Source of the DNA: Nocardia asteroides
GTDB lineage: Bacteria > Actinomycetota > Actinomycetes > Mycobacteriales > Mycobacteriaceae
Direction: 5' to 3'
Assembly: GCF_900637185.1 (NCBI RefSeq)
Contig: NZ_LR134352.1
Coordinates: 3,586,001 to 3,650,000 of the forward strand
DNA length: 64,000 bases
This document shows positions 60,056 to 64,000 of this stretch, piece by piece (within the stretch, counting starts at the first letter, position 1; each line of letters begins with the position of its first letter). The translations under genes and the position numbers were made by a program. Under the pieces are notes generated by a model, which had not been told where the DNA came from, searched no databases, and worked only from the letters and a program-made list of their open reading frames with translations.

Positions 60056-61042
60056 TCACCGTCGCGGCGGATCGATGTCCTCATCGATCCGGCCGCGCAG
60101 GTACCGGCACACCACGTCGACCGCTTGCCCCGCCTGCGCGAAGACCGTGACCTCGGTGAAGAAGCCGTGGAAAACCCCCGGGTACCTGGTCGACGACACG
60201 GGGACGCCCGCGTCGCGCAGCCGCTGGGCGTAGGCCTCGGCGTCGTCGCGGATCGGGTCGACCTCCGCGGTGATGACCAGCGCCGGCGGTAGACCGTGCA
60301 ACGACGCCGCGCGCATCGGCGCCGCGAGCGGATCGCCCCCCGGGTGTCCGGCGCCGACGTACTGCTCCCAGAACCAGCGCCCCTCCGCGGCGCCGAGCAG
60401 CGGCGCGTCGGCGAAATCCGACCACGACGCACGGGTGAACGTGTCGTCGACGGCGGGATAGGCGAGCACCTGCGCCACCGGCAGAGCGCTGCCCTCGTCA
60501 CGCCGGTACAGGCACAGGGCGGCGGCCAGATTGCCGCCGGCAGAGTCGCCGCCGATCGCGATCCGCGCCGGGTCGATGCCCAGTTCGGGTGCCGATCGGG
60601 TCAGCCACGCGTAGGCGTCGACGCAGTCTTCCAGTGCCGCCGGGTACGGGTTCTCCGGTGCCAGGCGGTACTCGAGGGAAACGACCGTCCAGCCGGATCC
60701 GGCGGCGATCGCGCGGCACAGCTCGTCGGCACCGTCCAGGGTGCCCAGGACGAAACCGCCGCCGTGGAGGTAGACCAGAGCGGGTGCGGCACTGTCGGGG
60801 GGCGTAGCGTCCGCGCGATACATGCGGGCCGCGATCGCGCCCGCTCGCGTCGAGATGGTCAACTGTTCGACTTGTTCCAGTCGCGTGATCGGCTCGGCGG
60901 ACGGCGCCGAGTTCACCAGCGCGCGGGCCTGCTCGGGTCCCAGGTCGTACACGGGTTTCGGCAGGAGCTGGCTGATCAAGCCGGCCACGGCCGTGGCCTG
61001 GTCATCGAGTAGAGCCCGCCAGGCGGGCGCAGCGTCGTTCAT
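60056..61042 (-). CDS. Alpha/beta hydrolase, HSL-family esterase
   Basis: The 328-residue protein has the hormone-sensitive-lipase family motifs: the oxyanion HGGGFVLG, the nucleophile loop GGDSAGGNLA, Asp in AEVDPIRDDAEAYAQRL and the catalytic His in YPGVFHGFFT. These hydrolyse short- to medium-chain esters and some steroid or lactone esters. ATG 61042 is preceded by GAGGAATT. It is convergent with the YceI gene and divergent from the SCP2-like gene. Confidence 0.88.
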   Translation of the reverse strand: MNDAAPAWRALLDDQATAVAGLISQLLPKPVYDLGPEQARALVNSAPSAEPITRLEQVEQLTISTRAGAIAARMYRADATPPDSAAPALVYLHGGGFVLGTLDGADELCRAIAAGSGWTVVSLEYRLAPENPYPAALEDCVDAYAWLTRSAPELGIDPARIAIGGDSAGGNLAAALCLYRRDEGSALPVAQVLAYPAVDDTFTRASWSDFADAPLLGAAEGRWFWEQYVGAGHPGGDPLAAPMRAASLHGLPPALVITAEVDPIRDDAEAYAQRLRDAGVPVSSTRYPGVFHGFFTEVTVFAQAGQAVDVVCRYLRGRIDEDIDPPRR

Positions 61043-61194
61043 GAGAATTCCTCGAAGCTCGTTGACAAGTAGTGATCTGTGCCTCACCATCATAGTCACG
61101 TGACCCAGACATTTGACTAAAAATTCACGTACCAGTTGGGATCCGCTGTCGACGGTGTACCGCGCACGCGATCTCGTCGAATCGAAAGGACAAC

Positions 61195-61860
61195 ATGATG
61201 ACCGAAACGACGATCGGTCCCGCGACGCGCGGGGCTGACGCGGTCGGCGGGGTCGACATCCGGATCGAGGACGACGCCAGTCCGATCGTCCGGCTGATCG
61301 CCCGGACCGTCGCCGATTCCCTGCGCGCCGACAGCTCGCTCCTGCCCGCTGGGCTGGAAGGCGCGATCGCGATTCGCTCCCATGACACCCCGCAGTCCGC
61401 GACGATCACCCTCGCCGATGGTGCCATCTCGGTGTCGAGCGGCGTGTTCGTCGCGCCCGGCCTCGACGTGACCGTCGACCTGAACCAGTTCTTCGCCCCC
61501 GTCGGCGAGCCCCGCGGCTCCGCCGAATTGATCGCCGTGGCCACCGCGCTGCTGTCGCCGCCGCTGCCGGACTGGAAGGACGCCGCGGTGAGCTTCTGGG
61601 ACAAGGCCCGAGCGGTCCCGGGCATCCCCGACGTGCTGGTCGCCGTCATCGAGGGCCCCGACGGTGTCGACCAGGTCATCGCGGGCGAGGGGGAGACCCA
61701 CTACATCATCGCCGGCCCGGCGGATCTGCTGGCGGCCGTCTTCACCGGTGCGGTCGACCTGGTCGCCGCCCTGTCCACCGGCCTCATGGGCGTGCGTGGC
61801 ACGCTCTCGCAGCTGTCCGTGCTGGTCGCAGCATCCTGGAAGGTTCGTTACGATGTCTGA
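61195..61860 (+). CDS. SCP2-like protein of unknown function
   Basis: The 221-residue protein alternates amphipathic beta strands and helices like sterol-carrier-protein-2 domains (AIAIRSHDTPQSATITLADG, then SVSSGVFVAPGLDVTVDLNQ). I cannot name its ligand. ATG 61195 (or the next codon ATG 61198) follows GAAAGGAC. Its end overlaps the glutamine-synthetase-like gene by 8 nt, so it is probably a partner or chaperone of that enzyme. Confidence 0.65.
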   Translation: MMTETTIGPATRGADAVGGVDIRIEDDASPIVRLIARTVADSLRADSSLLPAGLEGAIAIRSHDTPQSATITLADGAISVSSGVFVAPGLDVTVDLNQFFAPVGEPRGSAELIAVATALLSPPLPDWKDAAVSFWDKARAVPGIPDVLVAVIEGPDGVDQVIAGEGETHYIIAGPADLLAAVFTGAVDLVAALSTGLMGVRGTLSQLSVLVAASWKVRYDV

Positions 61861-63208
61861 AATCGCCACCACCGCAACGATTCTCGAACCCGGTGTGCAC
61901 ACCGTGCGGATCGAGTCGACCAACCATGACGGCTCCTTCCACGGCAAGAACGTCTCGCCGGCGAAGTTCACCACGTGCGCGGAATCGGGCTTCGCGATGG
62001 CCGATCTGCTCTTCGGCCTCGACCTCGGCAACGCGCCGACCCTCGGGTTCGCCTACCCCGCGTGGCGCGGTCATCTGGCCGATCTGCAGTTCCGGCCCGA
62101 CCTGTCCACACTGGTGCAGTGGGCGCCCGGTGTGCAGTCGGTGATCGGCGACTACTGGCAGCCCGACGGCACCCCGATCGGCACCTGTCCGCGCAATCTC
62201 GCTCGCACGATGGTCGATCGGCTCGCCACGCGCGGCTACACCGCGACCATCGCGGTCGAGATCGAAGCCACCCTGTTCCAGGAGTCGGTCCACGTGGCCC
62301 GAGCGAAGGGGTATCGCGATCTCACGCCCCTCGGCGGCTCGGCGGGTACCGCCTACAACCTGGCGAAGTCGAAGGACTGGGTCGACTACATGTCGGCGGT
62401 CGCGCGGCGTCTCGAGGAGATCGGCATCGAGTGGGAGGCGTGGAGCGACGAGGACGCGGCCGGTCAGGTCGAACTCAATCTCGTTCCCGCCGACCCGATC
62501 TCGGTGTGCGACAACTGGGCTCGCGCCCGGCAGGTGATGCGCGAGGTGGCCTTCGAACTCGGCCACACCGTCACCTTCATGGCCAAGCCGACCGCAGGCT
62601 ACGGCCAGGCCTCGCACGTGAACCTGTCGCTGCAGCGTGACGGCGTCAACGCCTTCTACGCCCCCGACGGGCCGTCGGACACGATGCGGCACGCGGTCGC
62701 GGGGCTGCTCGCGACGATGCGCGGCGCGACCTCGGTGATGCTGCCGCAGATCACGTCCTACCGTCGTCTGGTCGACCTGAGCGGGCCGCCGACCACGGTG
62801 ACCTGGGGCATCGCGAACAAGACCACCGCGGTGCGCGCGGTCTGCGGTCATCCGAAGTATTCCCGCCTCGAGTACCGCGTGCCCGGTGCCGACGCGAACC
62901 TGTATCTCGCGGTGGCCACGATTCTGGGCGGCGTGATCGCCGGGATCGACGGCAATCTCGAACCGGCCGACCCGATCAGCGATATGGCCTGGTGCGCGCC
63001 CGACCTCGAGCGGCTGCCCGAGACCATCACCAAGGCGGCCGACGCACTCGAGGCCGACCTGATCCTGCGCGAGCAGCTCGGTGACGAGTTCGTCGACTAC
63101 TGGGTCGGCACGCGTCGCTGGGAGTGGATGCAGTTCCACACCACCGGCGGTGACCCGTTCGCCGACCTGTCGGAGTGGGAGTCCACGCGCTACTTCGAGT
63201 TCCCGTGA
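61853..63208 (+). CDS. Glutamine-synthetase-family ligase (gamma-glutamyl-amine synthetase type)
   Basis: The 451-residue protein has the GS catalytic domain with EIEATLFQESVHVARAKG, the glutamate/ammonia region GYGQASHVNLSLQRDG, the ATP region TVTWGIANKTTAVRAVCGHP and SRLEYRVPGADANLYLAVA. The N terminus lacks the beta-grasp details of GlnA1 and there is no adenylylation loop Tyr, fitting non-canonical GlnA3/GlnA4-type enzymes that join glutamate to an amine with ATP. A gamma-glutamyl hydrolase gene follows, supporting amine catabolism. Confidence 0.8.
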   Translation: MSEIATTATILEPGVHTVRIESTNHDGSFHGKNVSPAKFTTCAESGFAMADLLFGLDLGNAPTLGFAYPAWRGHLADLQFRPDLSTLVQWAPGVQSVIGDYWQPDGTPIGTCPRNLARTMVDRLATRGYTATIAVEIEATLFQESVHVARAKGYRDLTPLGGSAGTAYNLAKSKDWVDYMSAVARRLEEIGIEWEAWSDEDAAGQVELNLVPADPISVCDNWARARQVMREVAFELGHTVTFMAKPTAGYGQASHVNLSLQRDGVNAFYAPDGPSDTMRHAVAGLLATMRGATSVMLPQITSYRRLVDLSGPPTTVTWGIANKTTAVRAVCGHPKYSRLEYRVPGADANLYLAVATILGGVIAGIDGNLEPADPISDMAWCAPDLERLPETITKAADALEADLILREQLGDEFVDYWVGTRRWEWMQFHTTGGDPFADLSEWESTRYFEFP

Positions 63209-63966
63209 CCGCGCGCTCGGCCACCGCGAAGCCGCTGATCGGGCTGACGGGCAGGCGGTTCAGGATGGGGCTGATCCAGGGCAGTCACCCCGGATACAGC
63301 CGGCGTCTCACCGACGCCTTCTTCGCCGATTTCGCGGAGCGGATCGCGCGCGCGGGCGGCGTGCCGGTGATGCTGCCCTACGACGCGGATCCGGCGGCGC
63401 TGGGCGACTGGTTGTCCGGTGTGGTGATCACCGGTGGTCAGGACGTACATCCGAGCTGCTGGGGTGGGGACGAGTCGGTGGTCGGCGAGATCGATCCGGT
63501 CGCCGACCCTTCCGTGCACGATCCCCGCCGCGACGAGTTCGAGATCGCGTTGACCCGGGTCGCGCTGGAGCGGCAGATCCCGCTGCTCGGCGTGTGCCGC
63601 GGCATGCAGGTGCTCAACGTGACCCTCGGCGGCACGCTGATTCCCGACCTGCCGGTCGGGCCGATCAGGCACCTCATGCCGACGGGGCCGCTGTCGGACG
63701 GCGATCCGGAGCACCTCGTCACCTTCGACGCGGGGACGATCGCCCAGAAGGTGTTCGGCGATCGGCTGGTGACCAATTCGTGGCACCACCAGGCGGTCGA
63801 CGTCTGCGGTGACGGGCTGGTGGTCACCGGCCGGACCGACGACGGTGTCACCGAGACCATCGAGCTCCCCGGGGCCCCGGTGCTCGGAGTGCAATGGCAT
63901 CCCGAGTGGATGGAAGGCGACGACGGCGCCCTGCGCTGGCTCGTCGACGCGGCCGGCGAGCGCTGA
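63205..63966 (+). CDS. Class I glutamine amidotransferase-like gamma-glutamyl hydrolase (PuuD type)
   Basis: The 253-residue protein has the class I GATase triad: nucleophile Cys in LGVCRGMQVLNVTLGG, His and Glu in LGVQWHPEWMEGDD. The VITGGQDVHPSCWGG strand is typical of gamma-glutamyl-GABA hydrolase (PuuD). It would release glutamate from a gamma-glutamylated amine acid. GTG 63205 overlaps the upstream stop, so synthetase and hydrolase are coupled. The short tail 63967-64000 may hold the start of a next gene (GTG 63984). Confidence 0.85.
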   Translation: MTARSATAKPLIGLTGRRFRMGLIQGSHPGYSRRLTDAFFADFAERIARAGGVPVMLPYDADPAALGDWLSGVVITGGQDVHPSCWGGDESVVGEIDPVADPSVHDPRRDEFEIALTRVALERQIPLLGVCRGMQVLNVTLGGTLIPDLPVGPIRHLMPTGPLSDGDPEHLVTFDAGTIAQKVFGDRLVTNSWHHQAVDVCGDGLVVTGRTDDGVTETIELPGAPVLGVQWHPEWMEGDDGALRWLVDAAGER

Positions 63967-64000
63967 GCAGGCGTGAACCACTGTGGCCGTCACCTTTTCG

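Noticed and set aside
1..64000. tRNA, rRNA, insertion sequences, prophage genes
   Set aside because: I looked for cloverleaf-like segments, transposase motifs and phage genes while reading and saw none; a tRNAscan or IS search would settle it.

Overview
The window is high-GC actinobacterial DNA. Gene content (IdeR-type iron box, GTG starts, many 4-base ATGA/GTGA gene overlaps, TetR/MarR regulators, DUF2236/MpaB-like oxygenase, DUF6879, three-helix-bundle small protein) fits a mycolic-acid actinomycete such as Nocardia or Rhodococcus. This is an inference from style and families, not from a search. I saw no rRNA, tRNA, CRISPR array or intact insertion sequence.

Layout. (1) 1-6.4 kb: miscellaneous genes: a gene tail, two hot-dog thioesterases around a TetR gene, a P-loop ATPase/HTH protein with an FAD monooxygenase, and a beta-carbonic anhydrase. 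(2) 6.5-10 kb: a thiamine-precursor salvage operon (TenA plus a ThiXYZ-like ABC importer) read leftwards from a clear TPP riboswitch. (3) 10-16 kb: 6-phosphogluconate dehydrogenase, a small membrane protein, a secreted protein, a MarR gene, a Thr/Pro-rich exported protein, and a flavodoxin behind a good IdeR/DtxR-type box. (4) 16-20.1 kb: four translationally coupled glycosyltransferase genes. (5) 20.3-22.7 kb: a stress island with a GlsB/YeaQ membrane protein, a CIRCE-controlled Hsp20, a cold-shock-domain protein, two tiny proteins and an OsmC protein. (6) 22.6-31.9 kb: an FAD monooxygenase, then a TetR gene divergent from a seven-gene acyl-CoA catabolic operon (crotonase, two SDRs, acyl-CoA ligase, DUF35-like protein, thiolase homologue, MpaB-like oxygenase), with a perfect inverted-repeat operator between them.

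(7) 32.5-49.2 kb: the most interesting part, an apparently uncharacterised biosynthetic gene cluster. One single-module, fully reducing type I PKS (KS-AT-DH-ER-KR-ACP, methylmalonyl-type AT motif, no thioesterase) sits in a tight 12-gene operon with a GNAT protein, a JmjC/cupin-8 oxygenase, a free-standing ACP, a SnoaL-like protein, a P450, two tandem PhyH-type oxygenases, a GT4 glycosyltransferase and two tandem isopenicillin-N-synthase-like oxygenases. A third IPNS-like paralogue and a DUF6879 gene face the operon at its 3' end. That makes six non-heme Fe(II)/2OG-type oxygenases plus a P450 around one PKS module.

(8) 49.7-55 kb: an oligopeptide/nickel-type ABC importer in which two ATPases and one permease are fused into one protein, followed by remnants of a LysR gene and a FetB-like permease gene (55.0-55.9 kb). 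(9) 56.1-60 kb: a MarR gene with an upstream palindrome, coupled to an EmrB/QacA-type exporter carrying three C-terminal carboxypeptidase-regulatory-like domains, and a YceI protein with the same type of domain. (10) 60-64 kb: an HSL-family esterase facing a three-gene operon for gamma-glutamyl metabolism (SCP2-like protein, glutamine-synthetase-family ligase, class I glutamine-amidotransferase-like gamma-glutamyl hydrolase).
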